The notes: generated by a model from the letters alone, not told the origin. 64,000 nucleotides of DNA from Nannocystis pusilla (GCF_026626665.1 NZ_JAPNKE010000002.1:2481204-2545203); one strand, 5' to 3'; positions 31,991 to 40,814 are shown, counted from the first letter of the stretch. Numbers and translations: made by a program.

Positions 31991-32512
31991 TCAGCGGATG
32001 GTCGCCGGCTCCCAGGTGTGGACGAGCCACATGTAGCCGGCGAGGGCGAGCGTGAAGCCGACGAGGTAGATCGGGCCGATCGTGCGCCAGCGGTCGCGGG
32101 CCCGCGCCTCGGTGAGGCGGACGACGCCGGCGCGATCGAGGCTGCGGGCGAGCTCGGGCCGCTCGTCGGGCGGGAGGTTGAGGTCGACGAGCAGACGCGG
32201 CATGAGCTCGGGGCGCAGGCGCTCGACGGCCTCCCAGGCATCCTCGGCGAGCGCGGGGTCCGGGTCGTGGAGCGCCCGCACCACGCCGGGGACCTCGTAG
32301 TAGAAGGCGGTGACGAAGCCCGACAGACCGGTGACCATCGCGACCAGGTTGAGGCTGATGTAGAACGGGTCGTCGAGGCCCAGGACCATCAACAGGTAGA
32401 TGTAGAGGCCGGCGAGGTAGAGCGAGACGAGGCGGCCGCCCCAGGTGAGGAGCCAGCGGTTGCGCACCTCGGCGCGGTAACCGGCCACCAGGGCGTCGAC
32501 GCGCGTGGCCAT
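31991..32512 (-). CDS. Membrane protein of unknown function with three predicted TM helices
   Basis: 173 residues from ATG 32512, starting 6 nt after the glucokinase stop, so co-transcribed. Hydrophobic segments at about 28-45 (VSLYLAGLYIYLLMVLGL), 52-72 (ISLNLVAMVTGLSGFVTAFYY) and 146-165 (IGPIYLVGFTLALAGYMWLV) are separated by a charged, probably cytoplasmic loop with ELARSLDRAGVVRLTEARAR. The N-terminus is basic. I recognise no family. Linkage to glucokinase might suggest a role near sugar metabolism, but the evidence is only positional. Confidence 0.8.
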   Translation of the reverse strand: MATRVDALVAGYRAEVRNRWLLTWGGRLVSLYLAGLYIYLLMVLGLDDPFYISLNLVAMVTGLSGFVTAFYYEVPGVVRALHDPDPALAEDAWEAVERLRPELMPRLLVDLNLPPDERPELARSLDRAGVVRLTEARARDRWRTIGPIYLVGFTLALAGYMWLVHTWEPATIR

Positions 32513-32518
32513 GGCGCC

Positions 32519-33499
32519 TCAGCCGAGACCGGCGATGCCGGCCCCGAGCAGGCCGACGTCGGTGTTCTTGACCACGGCCACGTGCATGTCGCGGAGCAGC
32601 GGGCTCATGCGGCCCTTGTCGCCGAAGGCGGCGAGGAACCGGCCCTGACGCAGGCGCGGCAGCAGCTTGCCGGCGATCCCGCCGGCGACGTAGAGGCCGC
32701 CGGTCGGCAGGACCTTGAGCGCGAGGTTGCCGGCCTCGGCGCCGTAGAGGTCGAGGAAGATGTCGACGGCGCGCACGCAGGCCGGGTCGTCGCCCGCGAG
32801 GGCGCGCTCGCCGATGACCGCGCCGGGGTCCTCGGCGGCCATGCGCGCCCGGGTGTCCGAAAGTTCAGGTTCGAGGCCCTCGGCGACGACGAACTGGTAG
32901 GCGGTGACGAGGCCGGGGCCGGACACGATCCGCTCGTAGGAGACGCGGTGGTGTCGCTGCAGCAGGAAGCGGAGCAGGGCGATCTCCAGCTCGTTGCGCG
33001 GGGCGAGGTCGCAGTGGCCGCCCTCGCTGGCGAGGAAGCGCGGACCTGCGGGGGTCGGCACGAGCGCCGCCTCGCCGAGGCCGGTGCCGGCGCCGATCAG
33101 GGCGATCGGGCCCGCCGGATCGCGCTCGCCCGCCTGCAAGACCTCGAGGTCGTCGGGGCCGAGGACGCGCAGGCCGAGCGCGACCGCGGCGAAGTCGTTG
33201 ACCAGCGCGACCGAGTGAAGGCCGAGCTCGCCGGCCAGGACGTCGGCGTCGATCTGCCACGGGAGGTTGGTGACGCGGCTGCGCCGGTCGACGACCGGGC
33301 CGGCGACGCCGAAGCCGGCGCGGGTGATGTCGGGGACGTTCGTGCGGGCCAGGAAGTCGCGCACGATCGGCGCCAGGCCGGGGTGCTCGGCGCTGACGTA
33401 GCGCTGACGCTCGAGGACGTAAAGCCGACCGTCCGCCCGCTGCTCGAGCACCGCGAGCAGGGTCTTGGTGCCGCCGATGTCGCCCGCGAGGACACGCAT
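32519..33499 (-). CDS. glk: Glucokinase
   Basis: 326 residues from ATG 33499. Phosphorylates glucose with ATP at the entry of glycolysis. The ATPase-fold (ASKHA) signatures are the phosphate-1 loop MRVLAGDIGGTKT at the N-terminus, LPWQIDADVL, the catalytic-base region VALVNDFAAVALG (Asp in NDF), GAGTGLGEAAL, GGHCDLAP and the adenosine motif GGLYVAGGIAGK. The length matches the Glk (bacterial group A/E. coli-like) family. The gene begins beside the composite repeat array and leads a two-gene unit with the membrane protein. The much longer open frame upstream of the ATG is repeat array, not coding. Confidence 0.95.
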   Translation of the reverse strand: MRVLAGDIGGTKTLLAVLEQRADGRLYVLERQRYVSAEHPGLAPIVRDFLARTNVPDITRAGFGVAGPVVDRRSRVTNLPWQIDADVLAGELGLHSVALVNDFAAVALGLRVLGPDDLEVLQAGERDPAGPIALIGAGTGLGEAALVPTPAGPRFLASEGGHCDLAPRNELEIALLRFLLQRHHRVSYERIVSGPGLVTAYQFVVAEGLEPELSDTRARMAAEDPGAVIGERALAGDDPACVRAVDIFLDLYGAEAGNLALKVLPTGGLYVAGGIAGKLLPRLRQGRFLAAFGDKGRMSPLLRDMHVAVVKNTDVGLLGAGIAGLG

Positions 33500-33683
33500 G
33501 CGCTCACCGATAGCACGTCGCCCGCACGAGCGCGAGCGCGGCCGCGGGGCGGCACAGGGACGGGCCGAAACGCGCGCGACGGGGGCCGGTGGGGCCGAAC
33601 GTGGGCGAGCCGCGCTGCCCGACAGAATCGCCGGGATCGCGGTCCGCGCGAGGCGGCGAGGCGACTCTGCCGGTCGTTCACGG

Positions 33684-34390
33684 CATGTCGTCGGGGACAG
33701 GTTCTGGTCGCGGCGCCGGAGTGTGCCGCCTGGTTTCAAGGATGTCGCCGGGGACAGGTGCGCCAGATATGTGCCCGAGTGTGGCCGGTCGTTCACGGCA
33801 TGTCGTCGGGGACAGGTCCGGTGCTGCTGCGGGGTGTGCTGACTGTCTTTGAAGGCATGTCGCCGAGGACAGGCGATCCAGAGATGCGCCCAGGTATGGC
33901 CTTCGCGCACGCATCGGGGACAGGTCCGGTTGCGGCGCCGGGGTGTGCCTCTGTCTTTCACGGCATGCCGTCGAGGACAGGCGCGCCAGAGATACGCCCG
34001 AGTATCGCCCGTCTTTCGCGCATGTCGTCGAGGACAGGTCCGGTTGCTGCGCCGGGGTGTGCCGTCTGTCTTTCAAGGCATGTCGCCGGGGACAGAGGAA
34101 AGGCGCGCCAGATATATGCCCGAGTATGGCTTTCGTGCGTGTCGCCGAGAATGAGCGCGCCCGCTGCGTCGGGTTGGTTCGTCGCCGGGGCGAGGTGCCC
34201 CTGCTGCGTCGGGATGTTTCGCCCGTCCGTCACAACATGCCCCGCGGACAGACGTACCTGCTGCGCCGGGTTGTTTCGCCTGTCTTTCACGGCATGTCGC
34301 CGAGGACATGTGCGTCGCCCGCCGAGCTTGCGGCCTGTCTTTCGATGCATGTCTCCGAGGACATGCGAAAGAACTGTCCTCCGGAGCATG
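33684..34390. repeat. Composite tandem array built from the 14-nt palindrome
   Basis: The roughly 900-bp spacer between glk and the next gene is filled by about ten degenerate units. Cores of type CATGTCGTCGGGGACAGG start at 33684, 33742 (ATGTC), 33799, 33856, 33911 (degenerate), 33964, 34021 and 34079, about 53-58 bp apart. Two kinds of filler alternate: A-type (GGTCCGGTTGCTGCGCCGGG) and B-type (GCGCGCCAGATATGTGCCCG), giving a higher-order period of about 115 bp. After 34140 the order decays, with further cores at about 34305, 34348/34362 and 34387. The unit flank CTGTCTTTCACGG also keeps the 14-nt phase (CCTG to CATG). No convincing protein is encoded. Confidence 0.9.
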
Positions 34391-34399
34391 TCCCTCGCG

Positions 34400-35437
34400 T
34401 CAGCGCGGGCGAGCGTCCATGGTCGCGTCGAGGGCGATCCGGCGCGGGGCGGCGCCGGCGAAGCGGACCTCGGCCCAGTCGCCGTCGACGCTGAGGGTGG
34501 CCTCGGGGAAGACGTCGCCGGCCAGCGGGGCCTCGAGGGTGAGGCGGTGCATGGTGTTGTCGCGCGCGCGGGCGACGAGGACGAACTGGGCCGCGTCGCC
34601 GCGGGTGCCGCTGGCGATCAGCTGGGCCCGCGGGAGGGCGCCTTGGCCCCGGCGCCAGTCCTCGACGAGGGCGACCTGAAAGGCGGGCAAGTAGCCGGCC
34701 TGGAACCGCTCGCCGTCGCGGGCGACGACCTGGTACCAGCGCAGGCAGACGCGCTGGGGCTCGCCGGCAGCGCCCGGCAGGGGCGAGCGGTCGTCGCAGC
34801 GGTCGAGGGCGCCGAGCACGAACAGGCTGCCGGATCGGCGCGCCAGGGCGAAGCGCTCGCTGGTCGGCGGGACGCGAGCGGCCGGGGCGGCGAACAGCGG
34901 GGCGCGATCGGGGATCAGCGCGGCGGGGACCCACGCGAGCTCGGGCGGCAGCAGCTCGGCCTGGTCCTTGGGCCACTGCACGGTGCGGGTGCCGCCGTCA
35001 GGGCTGCGTCCCTGGACGGTGAGCGCGACGAGGACCGCGCCGTGCGTCGGCAACAGATCGCCGCCGGGGATCGGCGCGGGCGCCAGGCGCAGGGTCCGGT
35101 CGCGCGGCGAACCGACGACCGCGGCGAAGGCCCAGCGGGCGACGAAGCGCATGGCGTCGTGAATGGTGCCGACCTGGCCGACGACGGCCCCCACCGAGGT
35201 CGGCGCGCCCTCGACCGAGGTGCCGAGCGACATGGCCTCGGTGGCCGCGAGCACGCCGGGCCCAGGACCGAGCAGGTGCGCGCCGAGCCAGTAGCCGCCG
35301 CTGGTGGGTGCGGCGGGCGCGGGGGGCGCGGGCGGCTCCGCGGCGGCTGTCGTACAGACCAGGGCGCAAAGGACAGGCACGATCGGCCAGGTCCTCGAGG
35401 ACAGGCGGCGCAGGACCGGGCGGGACGGCGCGCTCAT
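34400..35437 (-). CDS. Secreted protein of unknown function
   Basis: 345 residues from ATG 35437. A signal peptide (TWPIVPVLCALVCTTAAA) is followed by a Pro/Ala-rich segment and a domain with GYWLGAHLLGPGPGVL, FVARWAFAAVVGSPRDRTL and CLRWYQVVARDGERF. No lipobox Cys lies at the cleavage site, so it is probably periplasmic or exported. I do not recognise the family. It is flanked by the composite repeat array on the 3' side and a 573-bp non-coding stretch on the 5' side. The frame is intact and codon use is typical. Confidence 0.75.
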   Translation of the reverse strand: MSAPSRPVLRRLSSRTWPIVPVLCALVCTTAAAEPPAPPAPAAPTSGGYWLGAHLLGPGPGVLAATEAMSLGTSVEGAPTSVGAVVGQVGTIHDAMRFVARWAFAAVVGSPRDRTLRLAPAPIPGGDLLPTHGAVLVALTVQGRSPDGGTRTVQWPKDQAELLPPELAWVPAALIPDRAPLFAAPAARVPPTSERFALARRSGSLFVLGALDRCDDRSPLPGAAGEPQRVCLRWYQVVARDGERFQAGYLPAFQVALVEDWRRGQGALPRAQLIASGTRGDAAQFVLVARARDNTMHRLTLEAPLAGDVFPEATLSVDGDWAEVRFAGAAPRRIALDATMDARPR

Positions 35438-36010
35438 GACGAGCGGAGGGTACCGCAAAGCCCTGGCGAGCGGGATCTGCCGGGGGCCGGTCTTTCTTTT
35501 CCCTGCGGCACGGGCGCGGCTGGAGGACAAGGGGGCGACGGGTGTGGAGGATCCCGGGCGCGGCGGGCAGGGGTCGCCGGCGTCCGCGAAGGCGGCGGAC
35601 GCGACGGGCGCAGCGAGTGCCCTGCGCGAGGGGCGTGGCACGGACGAAGAAGGCCCATGAGGCGACCGCGGTACGGATTCTCGCGGTGAGGGCCGCTCCC
35701 GGTAGCCGAAGAACAGCCCGTTCACGCGACGAAGCGGGCTGGGCCGTGCGCAGGCGTCAGCATGGCCAAGCCCGTCCTCGTCGCGCGCCGATCCGGCGCG
35801 GGGATGGGGTCCCGCGTCGAGGACGGCAATCGACTTCCAGGCAGCGCAAAGAGCTCGTCAGGGGCCGCGACGAGACCTGCCGACGAAACGGGCTCGGCCG
35901 TGCGGCGTCTCCCGCGACAAGCGACGAAGCGCGTCCGAACCAAAGAAAAACACGCCGGCCCTCGGCGGCGCGACGCGCTCCGGATTGGAGATGCGCCGAG
36001 GGCGGGCGTG
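35438..36010. other. Non-coding stretch between secreted protein and peroxiredoxin
   Basis: 573 bp with no supported gene. It contains the peroxiredoxin terminator (35941-36010). It also has two related segments about 145 bp apart (CGACGAAGCGGGCTGGGCCG near 35737 and CGACGAAACGGGCTCGGCCG near 35881), and a hairpin AGCCCG...CGGGCT near 35716. The open frames here are GC-rich shadows. Confidence 0.6.
35941..36010 (-). terminator. Rho-independent terminator of the peroxiredoxin gene
   Basis: Read on the minus strand just after the stop: a 17-bp stem with one mismatch (CACGCCCGCCCTCGGCG with CGCCGAGGGCCGGCGTG), then TTTTTCTTT. It is one of the clearest terminators in the window. Confidence 0.9.
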
Positions 36011-36847
36011 TCAGGCGGGCAGAGCCGCGAGCAGGGCGTCGGCGTGGCCGGCGACCTTGACGGGGCTGTGGACGGCTTCCAAACGGCCGTCGGGGCCGAT
36101 CACGAAGGTGCTGCGGATGACGCCCTGGACCTTGCGCCCGTACATCTGCTTCTCACCGTAGGCGCCGTATGCAGTGGCGACCTGGTTCCCCGGGTCGGAC
36201 AACAGCGGGAAGTTCAGGCCGAACTTGGCCCGGAACTTGGCGTGCGAGGCGAGGCTGTCGCCGCTGACGCCGAGCACGGTCACGCCCGAAGAGGCGAAGC
36301 GTGTCTGGCGGTCGCGGAAGTCACAGGCCTGCGTGGTGCAGCCGGGGGTGTTGTCGCGGGGGTAGAAGTAGAGGACGACCCGGCGCCCGGCGAGGTCGCG
36401 CAGGGCGTAGGTCTTGCCGTCGTCCGCTGCGAGCGAGAAGGGCGGCGCGGGGTCGCCAGGCTTCAGCCCAGGGCCTATTTCTTCCTCCTCTTCGGAGCGG
36501 CTGGGCGCTGCCTTCTTGGCCGGGGCCCGCTTGGCGGCCTTCTTGGCCGGAGCGGCCTTGGCAGCCTTCTTGGCGGCGGTCTTCTTGGCGGCGGTCTTCT
36601 TGGCGGCGGTCTTCTTGGCGGCCTTCTTGGCCGGGGCGGCCTTGGCGGCCTTCTTGGCCGGAGCGGCCTTGGCAGCCTTCTTGGCCGGAGCGGCCTTGGC
36701 GGCCTTCTTCTTGGCGGCCTTCTTCTTGGCAGCCTTCTTGGCCGGAGCGGCCTGGGCGGCCGGGGCGGCCTTCTTGGCGGCCTTCTTGGCCGGGGCTTTC
36801 TTGCTTGCGGTCTTCTTGCTGGTCGCGCTGGTAGTGCGAGGTGGCAT
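36011..36847 (-). CDS. Bcp/PrxQ-type peroxiredoxin with histone-H1-like Lys/Ala N-terminal tail
   Basis: 278 residues from ATG 36847. The C-terminal half (about 128-278) is a peroxiredoxin of the bacterioferritin-comigratory (BCP/PrxQ) type: GDPAPPFSLAADDGKTYALR, then the active site PRDNTPGCTTQACDFRD with peroxidatic Cys in PGCTT and a second Cys five residues later, as in atypical two-Cys PrxQ. It reduces peroxides with thioredoxin. The first 115 or so residues are PAKKAAK/KKTAAKK repeats like the C-terminal tail of histone H1 and bacterial H1-like proteins, then an acidic run EEEEE. Stand-alone BCP is about 150 residues. The tail should bind DNA, which could place the peroxidase on the nucleoid (inference). 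A long divergent spacer precedes the gene. Confidence 0.9.
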   Translation of the reverse strand: MPPRTTSATSKKTASKKAPAKKAAKKAAPAAQAAPAKKAAKKKAAKKKAAKAAPAKKAAKAAPAKKAAKAAPAKKAAKKTAAKKTAAKKTAAKKAAKAAPAKKAAKRAPAKKAAPSRSEEEEEIGPGLKPGDPAPPFSLAADDGKTYALRDLAGRRVVLYFYPRDNTPGCTTQACDFRDRQTRFASSGVTVLGVSGDSLASHAKFRAKFGLNFPLLSDPGNQVATAYGAYGEKQMYGRKVQGVIRSTFVIGPDGRLEAVHSPVKVAGHADALLAALPA

Positions 36848-37434
36848 GGCTCTCCGTGGCGTTGAAATGTTCAGCCACGGCGAGTCTACAGACACAGCAT
36901 CAAAGAACAACCAGCGGCGACGATGTCGCGGCGCCGTCGAGGCGGCTGTCGGCCCGACCGTCGCAACGCTGAAATGTCGCCACCAACACGCGCTCGTGCG
37001 CAGGTCCCGTCCGATCGGACAGGTCGCGTGCGGATGGTGATCGAGGCGATATCTCGTGGATCGAGGCAGGGATCGATCCGCGTCGCGGCGACGCGGCGCC
37101 AGCCGGCGCGGCGATCGGCGAGGCCCGGCTCCGACGGTCGAGCAGCCGACGACGCGTGATCGAGGCAGGAGAGATCCGGCAGCGAGCCGCGGCGAGTCGG
37201 GGCCGCCGAGCGGACGCAAGCCTCCTCCCGGATGGCCGGTAGCGAGGAGCCGGGCCGCGGACCCGAGCCGGGGCGGCGCAGAGCGGGCTCGAGTCGAAGA
37301 CGCGCCCGCCTGCAGACGCGCCGCGGCGGGGCCTGGCGGCCGCTCCCGCCGCTGGCCGCGCGGACCGCCGGCGCCGCGCTTTACACGGGCGCAGGCGGCC
37401 GGCTAAAGTGGCGACCGAGCTCAGGATCTTCGAT
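36848..37434. other. Divergent intergenic region, no gene seen
   Basis: 587 bp between the divergently transcribed peroxiredoxin and a lipoprotein gene. It must contain both promoters, but no convincing -35/-10 pair stands out. GATCGAGGC occurs three times near 37040-37165. No 14-nt repeat array is present here, unlike most other spacers. Confidence 0.5.
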
Positions 37435-38231
37435 ATGTCCGCACTGCGATCGTCCCTCGGTGTTCTGGTCAGCCTGATCGTCCCCCTGTCGCTGCTGTCC
37501 TCCGGCTGCGGGGGCGACGGGAAGACCCTGGCCGACAAGCTGGCCGAAGACCCCGAGAAGAAGATGCTGGAGGAGGCGGGCTACGTGAAGAAGGAGATCA
37601 AGCGGCCGCCCGCGGGTCTCCCCCGCCGTCCGACGAGGAGTTCAAGGCCTGGGACCGCAAGGACCCGGAGGGCGAGAAGCACCTGCACAAGTTCGACAAG
37701 GCGAACTTGAAGAAGATGCTCAACTACTTCGGCGAGCTCGAGTGCTTCCGCGACGAGATGAAGAAAGAGGGCGCCAAGGGCGCAGGTGCGGAGCCGGGCA
37801 GCCCGACCGAAGAACAGTGGTACCAGTTCAAGCAGAACTTCATCCCGCTGGTGAACACGTGGCAGCAACGCCTGTTCTCCAACGAGCCGCGGATCCTCGA
37901 GAAGTCGAAGCTCATCGGCCACTTCCTCGAGGCCCACGAACTGGTGATGCACGGCTACCCCGACGCGTTCAACAACAACGACCAGAACGCGGTCGCCCAG
38001 GCCGACGCCCACTGGCTCATCATCGAGAACAAGATCACCAAGTACCTGAAGAACATCACCGACGAGCCGCTGCCGAAGCCGGATCTCAACGACCCGAAGC
38101 AGAAGGAAGCCCACGACAAGTTCTGCCTGGCGGCCCTGAACCCGCCGAAGAACACGGGCAAGGCCAAGGTGAAGCACGTCGGCGGCGGCGGACGCGGCCC
38201 CAAGAAGCTGAACATGGGCAGCGAGGACTGA
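37435..38231 (+). CDS. Lipoprotein of unknown function, one frameshift
   Basis: ATG 37435 begins a signal peptide with lipobox-like LSSGC. The first frame covers about 62 codons to KRPPAG. One C is then missing from the run at 37619-37624, after which the sequence PPPSDEEFKAWDRKD continues to the stop at 38231 (265 residues in all). The mature protein is charged and largely helical (EEQWYQFKQNFIPLVNTWQQ), ending in a Gly-rich basic tail. I recognise no family. The stop is followed 3 nt later by the CcmH-like gene, so the two are probably co-transcribed and may act together in the envelope. Confidence 0.78.
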
Positions 38232-38234
38232 GCC

Positions 38235-38761
38235 ATGGCTGCCGCGCCCGCCCCGGCGCCGGCTTCGGCCCTGCGGCGCCTGAAGCGGCCACCAGCGTCC
38301 GCCCCGAGGCCGAGGCCGAGGCGCTGATGCTCGAGCTCAGCCACGATCTGATGTCGCCCTACTGCCCGGGCCGCACGATCGCCACCTGCCCGTCGCCGAA
38401 CGCGCGCAAGCTCGAGGCGCAGATCCTCGACCAGGCGCGCAGCGGCCAGTCGCGCGAGACCATCGAGAACACCCTCGTGGCGCGCTTCCCCGACATCCGC
38501 GGCTATATCGGCCGCCCCGAGCTGGTGTGGGGCACGGCGGTGGCGGCGTTGGTGGCGTTGACGCTGCTGTTCTTCGTCGCCCGTCGCTGGGTGCGTGGCA
38601 CGCAGCGCACGGCGGCGGCGGCGGCCTCGCCGGACGCGGCCGCCCTGGCGCGGCCCGGCGCGGCCCGCAGCGCCTCGGCGCCGACCGGGAGCCCTGGCGG
38701 GCCGTCGCAGCGCGAAATCGATGCTCTCGACGACGCGCTCGACCGCGTCGACGAGTTCTAG
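38235..38761 (+). CDS. CcmH/CycL-like membrane protein, one frameshift
   Basis: From ATG 38235 the Ala/Pro-rich start frame closes early; one missing base near 38265-38280 joins it to the downstream frame, giving 175 residues. The core (LMSPYCPGRTIATCPSPNARK followed by IENTLVARFPDIRGYIG) aligns by eye with the CcmH family, whose LRCPVCQ motif reduces apocytochrome haem-binding cysteines. Here the first Cys of CXXC is Ser (SPYC), although another Cys follows nine residues on. One TM helix (VWGTAVAALVALTLLFFVA) and a low-complexity tail end the protein. CcmH normally has a signal peptide, absent here. The family call is moderate and redox function is doubtful. Confidence 0.65.
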
Positions 38762-38842
38762 CACGCCGGCCTGCGCCCGCCGGGGCCGACTGTCCCGGGT
38801 GCAGGTCTTGAGCATGCGAGGGCTCCGCGGTAAGAGCGGTCT

Positions 38843-40484
38843 GTGCTGACGGTAGTAGTCCACGAAAAGGGCGGCCAGACCCAGCGTTTCGCGTTCGCAG
38901 GCGAAGAGTTCACGATCGGTCGCGAGGACGACAACGACCTCGTGCTCGACCGCGTCAACGTGTCGAAGCATCACCTGTGCTTCCGCAAGATCGAGGGCCG
39001 CATCGAGGTGGTCGACCTCGAGAGCACCAACGGCACCTATCTCAACGGTCGCAAGGTCCAGAACCCGCGGACGGTCCGCCGTACCGATCGCGTCTACGTC
39101 GGCGACTACATCCTGATGCTCGACGGCGAAGACGGTGCAATCGTCCCGTCGTCGGCCGACGACAAGCGCCGCCGCGAGGAGCAGGACGACACCGGCCTCG
39201 TGACGTCGGCCCAGCGCGTGGCCGCGGCCGGGGTCGAGAGCACGTACCTCGACGGCCTGGCGGCGCAGATCCACCAGACGCTGCTGAAGGCGGTGCCGCG
39301 GATCGATCCGATGACCTCGGGCGAGGTCGGCGAAGAGGAGCGCAAGGAGGTCATCGAGCTGGTCGACGGGATCCTCGCCGACTTCCGCGACTCGCAGCAG
39401 ATCGAGGCGACGGTCGACGTCGGGCCGTTCCGCGAGCGGATCCTACGAGAGATGCTCGAGTGGGGCCCGCTCGGCGACCTGATGCGCGACGACTCGGTGC
39501 GCGAGATCCAGGTCGTCGGCACCGCGCCGATCCACGTCGTCCGCGACGACGGCAACGGCGAGCGGCTCGAGCTGCGCTTCACCGGCGAGCGCGCGCTGCT
39601 GATGGCGATGCAGCGGATGTGCAAGAAGCGGGGCTGTGGGTCGAGGGCGCCCACGTCATCGAGGGCATCGTCGATCACGGCTTCTACCTCTACGCGCTGC
39701 TGCCCCGCACCCGGCGCGGCAGTACGTGATCAGCCTCCGGCGCATGCGCACCGACGCCAACAACCTGACCGCGCTGGTGCAGGAGGGCGTGCTGTCGGCC
39801 GACATGCGCGAGTTCCTGGTGGCGGCGCTGAAGTCGTGCCGGCGCGTGCTGGTGTGCGCCTCGGGCGGCGTCAACCTCGACCGCTTCATGCGCGCGCTGG
39901 TCGGCGAGATCCCGGAGTCGCTGCGCGTGGCCTGCATCTCCGACTCGGGCCGGCTGGGCAGCGCCCGCAAGGGCTGGATCCCGGTGCGCCGCCTGACCGA
40001 GGCCAACGACAAGATCGAGCTCGGCCCGGTGCTCGGGGTCCTGCTGCGCGGCGGGCTCGACCTGCTCATCTCGCAGCAGTGCGGCCACCAGGACGCCGCC
40101 GGGGTGATCGACGCGCTGGCCGGGGCGAGCCGCGGCGCGGTGGTGTCGCTGTGGGGCATCAACACCGCCCACGCGCTGTCGCGCCTGGCCGCCCTCGGCA
40201 CCGCGTCCGGCGGCGCGGTCCAGGGCCTGACGCTGTCGCTGGCGCACGCGATCGACGTGGTCATCCGCCTCAACAGCGGGGTCAACCTCGAGTCGATGCA
40301 GGTGATCGAGATCATCGAGCCCGACACCCGCGCCGACAGCAGCATCGAGTACCGCCAGCTGTTCGTCACCGGCAAGTCCGAGGACGGCGCGACCGAGTTC
40401 AAGGACACGCCGGCGCTGCAGCAGGTGCTTCGCAAGATGATCAACCAGGGCGGCGAAGTGCCGCAGCGGCTGCTGCGCAGCTGA
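38843..40484 (+). CDS. FHA domain fused to a degenerate CpaF-like (T2SS/T4P secretion) ATPase, two frameshifts
   Basis: About 547 residues from GTG 38843. An N-terminal canonical FHA domain (about 1-95: TIGREDDNDLVL, SKHHLCF, LESTNGTYLNG) is followed by a linker and a CpaF/VirB11-like fold (about 165-535). The all-alpha/N-domain region is clear (LEWGPLGDLMRDDSVREIQV), but the Walker A box expected as GGTGSGKTT reads CASGGVNLDRF, and the Walker B/His region lacks its Glu and His (LLISQQCGHQDAAGVIDAL, SLWGINTAHALSRL). It is probably a non-hydrolysing pseudo-ATPase. Single bases are missing near 39630-39634 and 39703-39718; both repairs restore family sequence (RGLWVEGAHVIEGIVDHGFY and ARQYVISLRRM). 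Confidence 0.82.
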
Positions 40485-40725
40485 GCTTCGCGCGAGCTCG
40501 TCGCCTCCACGGGCGGCGATCGGCCGCAGCGGCTGCTGTATCGCTGAGCGGCGGGCGAACTCGTCGTCTTCACCGGCGGCGAGGTGCCGCAGCGGGGCAG
40601 AGGTTCAGAGCGCGACGGGAGCTCGTCGCCTCCGCGGGCGGCGAGCGACCGCAGCGTGGGTGTGGATCAGAGCGCGACGAACCGCTCGCGCGAGCTCGTC
40701 GCCTCCGCGTGCGGCGACCTGCCGC
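40449..40725. repeat. Tandem repeat of about 62 bp starting inside the coding region
   Basis: Four full and one partial units begin at about 40449, 40511, 40574, 40636 and 40709, sharing GGCGGCGA..GCCGCAGCG and GAGCTCGTCGCCTCC. The first unit is the last 12 codons of the pseudo-CpaF gene (encoding GGEVPQRLLR). The later units lie downstream of its stop, so the gene's 3' end has been copied outward. The spacer (40485-40901) contains no gene. Confidence 0.85.
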
Positions 40726-40740
40726 GGCCGCCGGTGGAGA

Positions 40741-40814
40741 CATGCACCGCAGGACATGTCCCTATCGACATTTCCTTTCGGTCCTGTCCTCGAAGACCTG
40801 CCCGTGAGGACAGA
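40741..40814. repeat. 14-nt-phased repeat array
   Basis: Tetramers CATG (40741, 40755), CATT (40769), CCTG (40783, 40797) and CAGA (40811) follow each other at exactly 14 nt. The decamers between them approximate TCCNNNNGGA. The array follows directly on the 62-bp tandem repeat. Confidence 0.88.

Noticed and set aside
33500..34154. Short proteins encoded in the composite array on both strands
   Set aside because: All are made only of repeat translations rich in Arg/Cys/Pro/Ser, have no ribosome sites, and change frame between repeat units.
33684..34390. CRISPR array
   Set aside because: Repeat spacing of about 57 bp and 18-30-bp cores look superficially similar, but the spacers themselves recur (A and B types), the repeats are degenerate, and no cas gene is present.
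32018..35689. A 1223-codon open frame on the plus strand across glk, the repeat array and the secreted protein
   Set aside because: It is antisense to a clear glucokinase and runs through the tandem array; its composition is that of a shadow frame.
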